From Butyrivibrio sp. WCD3002 (GTDB lineage Bacteria > Bacillota > Clostridia > Lachnospirales > Lachnospiraceae): a stretch of 64,000 bases of DNA. The position numbers were made by a program, and so were the translations under genes. Under the pieces are notes generated by a model. It saw only the letters and a program-made list of their open reading frames with translations, ran no database searches and was not told the DNA's origin. This document shows positions 43,801 through 52,931 of this stretch, in pieces. The stretch covers positions 124,001-188,000 of the forward strand of contig NZ_AUJO01000003.1 of NCBI RefSeq assembly GCF_000424265.1, written 5' to 3'. How positions within the stretch are numbered: the stretch's first letter is position 1; each line of letters begins with the position of its first letter.

Positions 43801-45081
43801 TTATTCTATTCCCGTCACGCTGACATTCTCAAGTCTTGTGAGTGCAGGGATAAGGCAGAAGTCATACTGGCGTTGTTCCTTGGACATGTACATCTCATTT
43901 ACAAAATTGAACATACTGCCTGAAACCGAACCGCCGCTTACAGGTGTAACCTTATCTCCGTCGTGATAGTAAGCAAGTCTTATCTCGCCTGCGATATCTC
44001 CGGATATTGAATCAACCTCAAAGCTTGAGAACTCAACTACCTCAAGATACTTTCCGCTTCTGATCTCATCTATGGTCTTCGTGCCACCGCATACCTCGTA
44101 GTTGTACGCCATGGAGGATCCCTCTATTCCAAGATAGCAGCGATATCTTCTGCCGCCACAGAAGGTCTTTGGAACATTGTTTTCAAGAAGAACCGCATCC
44201 TTAATAACTGCACCTTCCTCGTCAACATCGAAGTTTTTGGATGAATTGGGAAGATTCTTAAGAACCTTAAGTGTCACCTTGTCACCCTTTGCCTTAGGAG
44301 CGATATCCTTTCCGATTTCCCAATCTGAATAATGATTGTAAATAAAGCCTGCATCACTTTTGCCTGCGAAATAGCTGTAAAGCTGAACTGCATCAATTGT
44401 AGGAAATACAACTGCCGCCTTGCCAAGCTGAGGTGTGGGACCTGCTATGAGCTTATCCTTACCATATTTTAAAACTTCAGTGATGTCCTTCTTAAGGCCT
44501 TCCTTATCACAGGTTCCGCCATTATACATGCGGTAAAGCTCAATCTCGTGAGCCTCGTCCTTTGCATTAACAACAACCTCTACCATTGAAGAGGGATACT
44601 CATATGAAACATCAATGCCTTCAGAATTTACGAAACGGCACTTATTCTTTTTTACAAAAATTTCATAGGAGTTAAGGTACTCTGTATCTGTCTCCGGAAT
44701 TTCCTTCATGGCATTTACAAAGTCTTCCGCAATCCTTGACACATCAATATCACTGTTTTTTGAAGCCTCAAATTCTGCGGGCTTGTTGAGCTCATAAAAA
44801 GGATTCTGAACGTTCTCTGCTCTTGAAATAAGCTTATCTATCTCACTTTTGATTTCATCCTCTGTAAGTGTGGGATAAATCTCACCGGATGCGCTTCCGA
44901 TTACCTTGCCGTCCTCGAGCTTCTTAAATACCTTTACATTAATGTGCTCAACGTCTCTTACTCTGTTCTGGTCAAGCTTGTGCTTGATAAAATAAAATTC
45001 ATATCCAAGTGTAACTGTATCTGTAACCTCAAAAGCATCAGCACCCGATGCCTTGAGGATCTCTACTATCTTATCTGTCAT
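43801..45081 (-). CDS. TldE/PmbA-like metalloprotease subunit lacking HExxxH
   Basis: A 426-residue protein of the TldD/PmbA (U62) family. It shows the family architecture (N-terminal helix-rich domain, central beta region, C-terminal SSFEVDSISGDIAGEIRLAYYHDG) but has no HExxxH metal motif, as in TldE/PmbA. TldD/TldE form a heterodimer that degrades unfolded peptides and trims leader peptides of some ribosomal peptides. The start at 45081 has AGAGGA; the longer frame to 45144 is unlikely. It follows the TldD-like gene by 67 bp, so the two partners are made together. Confidence 0.85.
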   Translation of the reverse strand: MTDKIVEILKASGADAFEVTDTVTLGYEFYFIKHKLDQNRVRDVEHINVKVFKKLEDGKVIGSASGEIYPTLTEDEIKSEIDKLISRAENVQNPFYELNKPAEFEASKNSDIDVSRIAEDFVNAMKEIPETDTEYLNSYEIFVKKNKCRFVNSEGIDVSYEYPSSMVEVVVNAKDEAHEIELYRMYNGGTCDKEGLKKDITEVLKYGKDKLIAGPTPQLGKAAVVFPTIDAVQLYSYFAGKSDAGFIYNHYSDWEIGKDIAPKAKGDKVTLKVLKNLPNSSKNFDVDEEGAVIKDAVLLENNVPKTFCGGRRYRCYLGIEGSSMAYNYEVCGGTKTIDEIRSGKYLEVVEFSSFEVDSISGDIAGEIRLAYYHDGDKVTPVSGGSVSGSMFNFVNEMYMSKEQRQYDFCLIPALTRLENVSVTGIE

Positions 45082-45148
45082 TTTGAATATCCTCTTATTA
45101 TGTATATAATTTTTTCCTTTTTCACAAGGAAGTTCCGCTCTCACTTCG

Positions 45149-46579
45149 TTAGCCTAATCTGGCAATAGCCTTAAGGCACGGGCCGCCATCTGAAACCTTG
45201 ACCCATTCCTTGTGGCCTTTACCACAGCCGCCGGTACCAAAGGATACTCTGTCCTTACTTACCATTGAAATGGAACCAAGAAGGTCCGGAACATAACCTG
45301 TCATAACAACAGGAGATACAACCTTACCGGTGAACTTACCATCTATTATCTCTTTTCCTCTTGCAACGATACACTGGATTCCCCAATGCTTGGGATCCTC
45401 CATTCCTGAGAACATTCCCTCAAGATAATAGCCCTTCTTAACTGAAGCAATCATATCTTCTTTAGTGGATTCGCCGCTGTCAAAAATTGTGTTTGTCATT
45501 CTGGTGTAAACCTTGTGCTCAAAGTTCTCACGCTTACCGTTACCTGTGGGCTTTGTTCCAAGTCTGAGTGCTGCCAGAGCATCGCATATACCGGTTTTCA
45601 AAATACCGTGATCAATCTCTGTAACATCACCTGCAAGAGTACCTTCATCATCAAAAGCATAGCTTGCAACATCCACAACAACGTTTGCACCTTCATGCAT
45701 GGAAACAAGATCTGAGCCAACTCTCTTGTCGATATACTCTGCTCCGAGGGCTCTGTTTTTCACAAACATATCCATCTCAACGCCGTGGCCAAAGGCCTCA
45801 TGAGCGATAAGACCTGTTACTTCAGGGCTTGTAACGATCTCGTATTCACCGGGTACAATAGGAGAAGCATCAAGCATCTCTCCAACCTCTATTGCAGCAA
45901 GCTCTGCCTTCTCTTCAAGACCATCGATTATGCCTACGCCGCTTCTGTCAGATACGCCTTGGATTGCCATTGAATTCTTGCCATTCTTTACACCGATGGC
46001 AACAACGGAGCCTTCAGTGAAAACATAGCTCTGACGCATATCTCTGTTTTTTGTAAGAAACATCTTACATACATGGGTGGATCTGGCTGAAACAACGGCA
46101 TCAACCATGTAGTCCTTAAGGCCTGCTGCCTTGTCACTATAGCCCTTTATCTTCTGCATAAGAGCACCAAGATCGGCATCCTCCGGCATTATATCCGTCT
46201 CCATTTCCACGAAAAGCTCGCAGGGTTCATCCTCAAGCTTTGCTGTATCAAAAACCTCCGTAGCTGTTCTTTTTATAATGGAAATCTGATCATCAAGTAT
46301 TCCCTTAAGTTTTGCAGCCATAGCACTGATATCTGCTTCCGGTCTGTTAAATGCATATTCACTGTAAAGGCCATCCTTGTATACTCTTACAACGCAGCCC
46401 CTTTCAGTCATCATTGTCTCTCCAGTAAGAGACTTATTTCTCTGTGAAGCCTGCATGGAAAATCCCTTGGAATCCGTTGCAAGCGCGCTCACATAATCAT
46501 AATCCGATGAGAGCTCATCTATAAGCTTTTTAAGGCTCGGAGCAAGCTCATTCAGATAGCTTGAAAAAATAGCTTTCAT
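45149..46579 (-). CDS. TldD-like metalloprotease subunit with HExxxH
   Basis: A 476-residue partner of the preceding TldE-like protein. The zinc motif reads HEAFGHGVEMD near residue 260, and the typical C-terminal segment GTGGCGKGHKEWVKVSDGGP is present. In the heterodimer this subunit supplies the metal site and unfolded peptide chains are cut in a narrow internal tunnel. It lies upstream of the TldE-like gene on the same strand and downstream of a MalY-type aminotransferase. The physiological peptide substrate is not known; the SCIFF peptide elsewhere in the window is a possible but unproven candidate. Confidence 0.88.
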   Translation of the reverse strand: MKAIFSSYLNELAPSLKKLIDELSSDYDYVSALATDSKGFSMQASQRNKSLTGETMMTERGCVVRVYKDGLYSEYAFNRPEADISAMAAKLKGILDDQISIIKRTATEVFDTAKLEDEPCELFVEMETDIMPEDADLGALMQKIKGYSDKAAGLKDYMVDAVVSARSTHVCKMFLTKNRDMRQSYVFTEGSVVAIGVKNGKNSMAIQGVSDRSGVGIIDGLEEKAELAAIEVGEMLDASPIVPGEYEIVTSPEVTGLIAHEAFGHGVEMDMFVKNRALGAEYIDKRVGSDLVSMHEGANVVVDVASYAFDDEGTLAGDVTEIDHGILKTGICDALAALRLGTKPTGNGKRENFEHKVYTRMTNTIFDSGESTKEDMIASVKKGYYLEGMFSGMEDPKHWGIQCIVARGKEIIDGKFTGKVVSPVVMTGYVPDLLGSISMVSKDRVSFGTGGCGKGHKEWVKVSDGGPCLKAIARLG

Positions 46580-46620
46580 ATATTAAAACCCCTTTCTTTT
46601 TCACCCCTCTGATCATTTAT

Positions 46621-47805
46621 TTATCTTCTGATCTTATCAGAATTATTAAAAAGCCTTTGCATGGCTTCTTCTAACTTGTGTCTCGGACATGCGATGTTAA
46701 ATCTTTCAAAGCCCTTGCCTGCATCACCGAAAAGGTATCCCTCGTCAGTAAACAGCAGAGCCTCCTTAGTATTAAACTCCTCAAGCTCGCTGCAGCTAAG
46801 TCCGTATGCACCAAAATCGCACCACAAAAGGTAGGTGCCCTCCAAAGGATAGACCTTTACCTCAGGGAAATGCTCATTTAAAAATTCACGCATGTATTTT
46901 GCATTTCCATCAATGACCTCGATACATTCATCGAGCCATTTTTCACATTGGGAATAAGCAACTCTGCAGGCCTCTATTCCAAGTGCGTTAACTACACCGC
47001 GGTGGCCCTGAGCTCTGCTTTTTATAAAGGCTTTTCTTATATCCTCATCCTCAATTATGATGCATGAAGTCTGAAGTCCAGCCAGGTTAAAGCTCTTACT
47101 TGGCGCGGTGCAGACTGCCATATGTTTTCCTGCATCCTCTGCAACATTGGCCATTACCGTATGCTCGTAGCCGGGCATTATCAGGTCGTTATGAATCTCG
47201 TCACTGATTATGAAAACATCATTTGAAACGCAGATATCATATACCTGCTTAAGCTCTTCCTTTGTCCACACTCTTCCAACCGGATTGTGTGGATTGCAGA
47301 AAATAATAAGCTTGTTGTTTTCATCCTCGGCAGCCTTCTTTAGGCCGTCAAAATCTATGGTGTATGAGGTATCATCGTGCAAAAGATCCACATTCACCAC
47401 TTTTCTGTTGTTCTTTTCAATTGAACTCTTAAAGGGATAATACACGGGAGTAAGGATGATAACTCCATCCCCCTCCTCTGTTGTAGACCTGATGATATCG
47501 CTAAGTGCAGGTACAACACCATCAGATAAGACTATCCATTCCTTTTGAATATCGTAGTCGTGGCGCCTTTTCATCCATCCAATTACCGCTTCAATGAAGC
47601 CATCGGATGGAGCTGTGTAGCCAAGAACCGTATTCTCAATATATTTCTTTAGTCCCTCTATTATCTCCGGCGCATTTTTAAATTCCATATCCGCAACGGA
47701 AAAAGGAATCACCCCTTCCGGAACATCCGGGTTTCTGTCAAACATATCCTTATACTTGTAGGAAAAAGATTTTGTTCTGTCAGGACATGTTATAAAATCG
47801 TACAT
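46621..47805 (-). CDS. PLP-dependent aminotransferase, MalY/PatB cystathionine beta-lyase type
   Basis: A 394-residue fold-type I PLP enzyme. The pyridoxal lysine is in TAPSKSFNLAGLQ near residue 235. Substrate and cofactor motifs include the N-terminal VPEGVIPFSVADMEF, FCNPHNPVGRVW and ISDEIHNDLI. MalY/PatB proteins split cystathionine and cysteine, giving homocysteine or sulfide. It is 18 bp after larC, so cotranscription is likely. Whether it is a beta-lyase or a true aminotransferase cannot be settled from sequence. Confidence 0.86.
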   Translation of the reverse strand: MYDFITCPDRTKSFSYKYKDMFDRNPDVPEGVIPFSVADMEFKNAPEIIEGLKKYIENTVLGYTAPSDGFIEAVIGWMKRRHDYDIQKEWIVLSDGVVPALSDIIRSTTEEGDGVIILTPVYYPFKSSIEKNNRKVVNVDLLHDDTSYTIDFDGLKKAAEDENNKLIIFCNPHNPVGRVWTKEELKQVYDICVSNDVFIISDEIHNDLIMPGYEHTVMANVAEDAGKHMAVCTAPSKSFNLAGLQTSCIIIEDEDIRKAFIKSRAQGHRGVVNALGIEACRVAYSQCEKWLDECIEVIDGNAKYMREFLNEHFPEVKVYPLEGTYLLWCDFGAYGLSCSELEEFNTKEALLFTDEGYLFGDAGKGFERFNIACPRHKLEEAMQRLFNNSDKIRR

Positions 47806-47823
47806 TTCATTTACCTCTGTTAT

Positions 47824-49011
47824 TTATTTTCTCTCTATAATTCCGGAATCCTTTTCCCTGGCAATTCTGGCCAGATCCTCGTACTCCTTCTTCTGACGGC
47901 TTACACCATAGCCGCTTACTTCCTTAACACGAATGTCACCGTCAGGTGTTGTGATAGTTTTCTCGACACGGTCAAGGACATAGCGTCTGCATATACTCTC
48001 TCTTATGCCTATAGTTGTGGTGTATTTAAAAATCAGCTTTACGAATTCATCCTTTGCATTATCCCTGCAAAGTACCGTGAGCATTACGCCGGGGCGATTC
48101 TTTTTCATTCCAATGGATGTGGTAAAAACATCCAGCGCTCCCTCTTCCATAAGGCGCTCTGTGGCAAAGCCTATCTCCTCGGGAGTCATGTCATCAAGAT
48201 TGCAGATAAGCTCAGTAACGCTGTCCATCATATCTGTATCTTCACCAAGCATAACTCTTACAGTATTCGCCTGGGGGAAGTCCTTTTTGCCCATACCATA
48301 TCCGATTTTGGATATGCTCATAACGGGCTGATTTCCAAAGCTTGACGCGAAATATTTTACCAGCGCTGCACCTGTGGGAGTACATAACTCACCCTTAATA
48401 TCACCGCTGTAGCTGGGAATTCCCCTGAGAAGATATGCCGTTGCAGGTGCGGGAACAGGAAGAATTCCGTGTGCACACTTAACCTGACCGCTTCCAACAT
48501 GTATGGGAGATACCACTATATTATCTACATTAAGACGACTCATGACAAGACACACAGCGGAAATATCAGCGATAGCATCCATATTTCCAACTTCATGAAA
48601 ATGAATCTCATTTACATTTACGCCATGAACGCTGCTCTCAGCTTCGGCAATCAGCTTGTAAACATTTATGACATCCTGCTTTACGGCATCATCCATTTTG
48701 AGGGAATTAACGATTTCTTCGATATCCTTAAGGTGTGTGTGGTGATGACCATGGTGATGCTCATGTTCATGGCTATGCTCATGCTCAACATCTTCACTTA
48801 CCTCTTCTTCACCATTTACCTTTACTTCCAGATGGCTACCCATAATTCCGCACTTTTCATTTTTTGTAAGCTCAAAAGTAACTCCCGGAATTCCCAGCTC
48901 TGAAAGCTCTTTTAATATCTCATCTCTATCATCGCACAGCTCTAAAAGTGCCGCTGATAACATATCACCTGCAACGCCCATTTTGCATTCAACATATAAA
49001 GTCTTCATCAT
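47824..49011 (-). CDS. larC: Nickel-pincer cofactor nickel-insertion protein LarC
   Basis: A 395-residue protein of the LarC family (DUF111), recognised from MKTLYVECKMGVAGDMLSAAL and NEIHFHEVGNMDAIADI. It inserts nickel into the pincer cofactor of lactate racemase and related epimerases. A His-rich stretch (HEHSHEHEHHHGHHHTH, about 78-94) probably stores or binds nickel. In some lactobacilli larC needs a ribosomal frameshift to join two frames; here it is one continuous frame. No larA, larB or larE is in the window. The start may be either of two adjacent ATG codons after AGGACAGG. Confidence 0.9.
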   Translation of the reverse strand: MMKTLYVECKMGVAGDMLSAALLELCDDRDEILKELSELGIPGVTFELTKNEKCGIMGSHLEVKVNGEEEVSEDVEHEHSHEHEHHHGHHHTHLKDIEEIVNSLKMDDAVKQDVINVYKLIAEAESSVHGVNVNEIHFHEVGNMDAIADISAVCLVMSRLNVDNIVVSPIHVGSGQVKCAHGILPVPAPATAYLLRGIPSYSGDIKGELCTPTGAALVKYFASSFGNQPVMSISKIGYGMGKKDFPQANTVRVMLGEDTDMMDSVTELICNLDDMTPEEIGFATERLMEEGALDVFTTSIGMKKNRPGVMLTVLCRDNAKDEFVKLIFKYTTTIGIRESICRRYVLDRVEKTITTPDGDIRVKEVSGYGVSRQKKEYEDLARIAREKDSGIIERK

Positions 49012-49201
49012 CCTGTCCTCATTAAAATACGTCTTGTTACTTGCTGCTAATTGGTGAAACTTTTTTATACTATGTTATTATATCAATCTATGGACACTTT
49101 ATCACGACCTATATTGGTAAATGTGGTATCATATAGAGAAATGATTTTATGCTTATTTACTGCATTCGCGGCAAATATTCATTTAGAAAAGGATGTTAAA
49201 A

Positions 49202-49984
49202 ATGGTTTTATTTTTCGATATCGACGGAACACTTTGGAACTATAAAAACGAGATCAACGAAAAGACTATAGAAGGCATAAGACTCGCCAGAGCAAACGGT
49301 CACAAGTGCTTTATAAATACAGGCCGTGCCAGAGCCTTTATCACCAATGAAAATCTGCTTGGCATCGGCTTTGACGGAATCGTATCCGCCTGCGGAACAA
49401 TGATTGAATTCGGAGACGAAGTTGTTTATCAAAGATTCATTCCAAAGGATGATGCCATAAGAACCATCGAAACAATAAGAGAATATGGTTTTAAACCAAT
49501 CCTTGAAGGACCGACACATCTCTATCTGGAGCTTAAGGATTTTCAGGGTGACATGTATGGCGATAAGATCATCGCAGAGATGGGCTCACACCTTCGCGGC
49601 ATCGATGAATGCTATGGAAAATGGGAAATGAATAAGCTCTCCTGCGCAACAGAGATTCCTGTTGAAAAAAGAGATGAGTGCTTCGATAAGCTCTCAGACC
49701 TGTATGATTACATAATCCATTCGGACACCGTTGTGGAGATGGTTCCCAAGGGCTTCAACAAGGGTACCGGCATTGAGAAGGTCTGCGACCTTCTCGGAGA
49801 ATCCATCGAAAATACCTTTGCCTTCGGTGACAGCATAAACGACAAAGAGATGCTGATAGCAGCAGGCGTTGGTGTTGGCATGGGAGAAACCTATCACGAC
49901 CTTACAGAATACGCAGACTACATCACAACATCTCTTGATAACGACGGCATTTGGAATGCCCTTAAGCATTTCGAGCTTATTTAA
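49202..49984 (+). CDS. Cof-type HAD hydrolase (subfamily IIB)
   Basis: A 260-residue sugar-phosphate-phosphatase-like enzyme. Motifs are FFDIDGTLWNY (nucleophile Asp), the cap domain at about 85-185, the lysine in PKGFNKGTGIEKV and the metal site AFGDSINDKEM. The substrate is unknown. The second ATG at 49202 is preferred because AAAAGGA lies eight bases before it, whereas an ATG at 49193 overlaps that site. The stop codon overlaps the stop of the converging S66 peptidase gene by eight bases, with no terminator between. Confidence 0.9.
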   Translation: MVLFFDIDGTLWNYKNEINEKTIEGIRLARANGHKCFINTGRARAFITNENLLGIGFDGIVSACGTMIEFGDEVVYQRFIPKDDAIRTIETIREYGFKPILEGPTHLYLELKDFQGDMYGDKIIAEMGSHLRGIDECYGKWEMNKLSCATEIPVEKRDECFDKLSDLYDYIIHSDTVVEMVPKGFNKGTGIEKVCDLLGESIENTFAFGDSINDKEMLIAAGVGVGMGETYHDLTEYADYITTSLDNDGIWNALKHFELI

Positions 49985-51053
49985 GATTTATCTTTAAATC
50001 ATTTCCTTTAGCATAGACCTTAGCCTCAGCTCCCATAACAATTGGCATTGCAGGATCGATATGTCCCACATCTGCATCCATTACGATGGGTACTCCAAGC
50101 TCTCCCACGATATCTGTCACTGCATTGAAATGATTTGCTCCCATCATCTCTTTTCCAAAGGCTGTAAGGGGACGGCCTATGATAAATCCCTTGGCACTGT
50201 CAAACCATCCTGCTTCTCTCATGTTCCAGATGGTTCTTCTGTAGCTTAGAGGTGTAAGGTCGCAGGCTTCAAGAACCCAGATGACATCCTTAAAGTCTTT
50301 ATTGAATTCCTTCATCTTATCAAATCTTGTTCCCACAAGATTGGCAAGAACATCGACGCAGCCGCCAAGGAGGATCCCCTGCATATTTATCTCGGTATTA
50401 TCATCGACCTTAACTGCCTTGCCGCTGTCGCACACAAAGTTTGTAAGAATCTTATCCGAATTATATTCGTAGGGAACGTCAAAGTTCACCTTTGAATAAT
50501 CCGTAATTTCTTCTGTTGGCTTTTCCTCTTTTGCAGGATCAACGAATTTCTCATAACCCGAAAATTCTGTCTGTGTTCCCTCAAGGGCAGCCATGGCATC
50601 TAGCTCAGGCTTCTCCCACTTTTTGGAAAAACCGGAAATGCAGGGGCCGTAAATTCCCTGTACTCTTGAAATGGTAACCAGCGGGAAAATAAAATTGGTA
50701 TTGTCCGAATAGCCAAGATACCATTTAGGCTTTTCATTTTTCAAAGCTTCATAATCCACGTAGGTTATGGTCTCATTCATGCATTCGCCGCCACCTGCAG
50801 AGATTATCGCATCGATGTCGTCCCTTTTATAGAATTCCACAAGCTCTGCGGCTGCCACCTTGGGATCAGTGTTTATGCCGATACCATCGTTTTTAAAAAG
50901 GGTATCACCCTCTATTATTTTATAGCCTCTATTCTCAAGATTCCTCTTTGAATAACCATACATTGAATAATAAGGCTCACTGGATGGTCCAAAGGAAGGT
51001 GCTGTAATTCCGATACTGCATCCGGGTTTTATATATTCCGGTCTTTTTATCAT
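49977..51053 (-). CDS. S66 family peptidase (LD-carboxypeptidase/MccF-like)
   Basis: A 358-residue serine peptidase of family S66, which includes LD-carboxypeptidase for cell-wall recycling and MccF for microcin C immunity. The nucleophile serine lies in KWYLGYSDNTNF near residue 115, the catalytic histidine in DADVGHIDPAMPIVMGA near 335, and a glutamate in VLEACDLTPL completes the triad. A central insertion (about 185-210) and the overall length are nearer to MccF-like members than to short LD-carboxypeptidases. The start has AAGGAG. Confidence 0.88.
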   Translation of the reverse strand: MIKRPEYIKPGCSIGITAPSFGPSSEPYYSMYGYSKRNLENRGYKIIEGDTLFKNDGIGINTDPKVAAAELVEFYKRDDIDAIISAGGGECMNETITYVDYEALKNEKPKWYLGYSDNTNFIFPLVTISRVQGIYGPCISGFSKKWEKPELDAMAALEGTQTEFSGYEKFVDPAKEEKPTEEITDYSKVNFDVPYEYNSDKILTNFVCDSGKAVKVDDNTEINMQGILLGGCVDVLANLVGTRFDKMKEFNKDFKDVIWVLEACDLTPLSYRRTIWNMREAGWFDSAKGFIIGRPLTAFGKEMMGANHFNAVTDIVGELGVPIVMDADVGHIDPAMPIVMGAEAKVYAKGNDLKINLK

Positions 51054-51099
51054 ACTGTTCTTCTCCTTTTTATTAGCAGTATATTTTAAGTACATATTT

Positions 51100-51137
51100 A
51101 AAAACAGGCTGCTCTTTTCGGAAATCAGCCTGTTTTT
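51100..51137 (-). terminator. Intrinsic terminator after the GGDEF-EAL gene
   Basis: A perfect 12-bp stem AAAAACAGGCTG with its complement, 14-nt loop, running into TTTTTAAATAT on the minus strand. Confidence 0.82.
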
Positions 51138-51153
51138 ATCTTTGTACTAAAAC

Positions 51154-52824
51154 TTAATACGGCAGTCTATATTTATAGTTAATAAGTCTCTCTACAAACT
51201 CTTCATACGGAAGAGGCTTATCAAAGAAGTATCCCTGCGCAAGAACGCATCCCGTCTCTTTGAGGAACTTAAGCTGTTCCTCAGTCTCCACGCCTTCAGC
51301 GATACTCTCAAAGCCCATATCATTAGCCAGCGAAATAACGTGGCGGAACATTATACTTCTGATGCTTCTCTCATCCTCATCATCCTCGGGAAGGAAGCAC
51401 TTATCAACCTTAAGCACATCCCATGGTATCTCCTTGATGAGGTTCAGTGATGAATATCCCATACCAAAATCGTCTACCGAAGTAAATATTCCTACCTCCT
51501 GAAGATCATTAACCATTCGCTTAAGGTATGTAAATTCCACATCGGCATTTGTTTCAGTAAGCTCTATTTCAATATATTGGTGAGGCACATTATGCCTGTC
51601 GATGATTTCAAGGATATGATTCGTAATGTCAGGATCTGCCATATGCTTACGTGAAAGGTTCACAGATACTCTGACAACTCTCTTACCTTCATCAAGCCAG
51701 CGCCGTATATCCATACATGCATGTTCAAGCATATAAAAATCGAGCTTACAGATGTCCATATTCATCTCAAGAATCGGAATAAATTCCATAGGCGGAACTA
51801 TTCTTCCATTCCTGAACCATCTGCACAGGGCCTCGGCTCCCATCAGCGCTCCTGTCTCCACAGAAATCTTAGGCTGATAGTAAACCTTAAACTCCTCATC
51901 CCTAAGAGCTTCCACAAACTTACTCTGAACCTTTATGATATATTCACGATCGATATCTGTTTTTCTGTCGTAATTAATTATGCTGGCACCGCCACCTGTC
52001 CTTGCCTGCTCTGAAGCACCGGTTACCTTCGCCATTATATCGCCAAAATCATGATATTCGAATTCATCGGGAATATTGAAAATACCTGCGGATGAAGACA
52101 CCATAATATAATCACCGGTGGTGTCGTCATAAACAATCGGTGCCCCGGTAAGGATTTTGATTATCGCATCTTTCTTATCCCCGCCAAAGATCATAATGAA
52201 ATTATCACCGCCGATATGACACACAACACCGTCACCGGCAATAGTATCATCTATTAGAGATACATATTTTTTCATGACAACGGTACCGGCGTCTCTTCCG
52301 ATCTGCTGATTGACAAGGGAAAAATGACTTAGATTGATTCTTGCGGCAACCATGCCGGGAAGCTTATTTTCCTCATTAAGTCTTTCTATTTCACGCATAT
52401 AAAACTTGAGATTCTTATATCCGTCAAGATCATAGAAAGAAAGCCTCTCCACCGTTCTCTGAAGCCTGGTTCTGGATAAAAAACTGACTATAGTCTTCTG
52501 AATAAGATCAACGCGTTCAGTCTCCTCTTCATTTAGAGGTTCTGCGTCTTTTGAAAAATAGCAGATACAGGTGGTCACAGTTTTAACATCTGTTTCGAAA
52601 CGGGCAACTCTTGTGTTATCAGAGCTATTCCCGTCATCGTAGCAGACAAATTCTTCGCATATACCAAGAGTCTCTTTTTCAGGACTGTCATAAAAACAAG
52701 TGACGCCCTTTGATACTCTGAACATTTTGCATAGCTCGCCCAGAGTAGCATTGATATCTTCAATATCAAGGACTTCGGCTGTCATTTTCTTTATAAGTTG
52801 TTCGAGTAATTCATAGTATCCCAT
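51154..52824 (-). CDS. Cyclic-di-GMP phosphodiesterase with degenerate GGDEF and intact EAL domain
   Basis: A 556-residue cytoplasmic protein: an N-terminal sensor-like region (about 1-130, GAF-like by length and position), a GGDEF domain (about 135-290) and an EAL domain (about 305-550). The signature is GGDNF (in CHIGGDNFIMIFGG), a departure from GGDEF, so cyclase activity is doubtful. The EAL core is preserved: GAEALCRWF, ELTETNAD, and VDDFGMGYSSLNL with VLKVDKCFL. It should therefore act mainly as a phosphodiesterase lowering cyclic-di-GMP and so affect motility. It is monocistronic and starts with GGTGG before the ATG. Confidence 0.87.
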   Translation of the reverse strand: MGYYELLEQLIKKMTAEVLDIEDINATLGELCKMFRVSKGVTCFYDSPEKETLGICEEFVCYDDGNSSDNTRVARFETDVKTVTTCICYFSKDAEPLNEEETERVDLIQKTIVSFLSRTRLQRTVERLSFYDLDGYKNLKFYMREIERLNEENKLPGMVAARINLSHFSLVNQQIGRDAGTVVMKKYVSLIDDTIAGDGVVCHIGGDNFIMIFGGDKKDAIIKILTGAPIVYDDTTGDYIMVSSSAGIFNIPDEFEYHDFGDIMAKVTGASEQARTGGGASIINYDRKTDIDREYIIKVQSKFVEALRDEEFKVYYQPKISVETGALMGAEALCRWFRNGRIVPPMEFIPILEMNMDICKLDFYMLEHACMDIRRWLDEGKRVVRVSVNLSRKHMADPDITNHILEIIDRHNVPHQYIEIELTETNADVEFTYLKRMVNDLQEVGIFTSVDDFGMGYSSLNLIKEIPWDVLKVDKCFLPEDDEDERSIRSIMFRHVISLANDMGFESIAEGVETEEQLKFLKETGCVLAQGYFFDKPLPYEEFVERLINYKYRLPY

Positions 52825-52931
52825 ATATGGACCACCACTTTCATACTTCGTTACAATAACTCCTATTATATTGTACCTTAATATTCAGATTTTGGCATCA
52901 CTTGTTGTCAATTTGTCAGATAAAAGTTTTA

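Noticed and set aside
47824-49011. Programmed frameshift in larC
   Set aside because: The gene is one unbroken frame covering both LarC halves.
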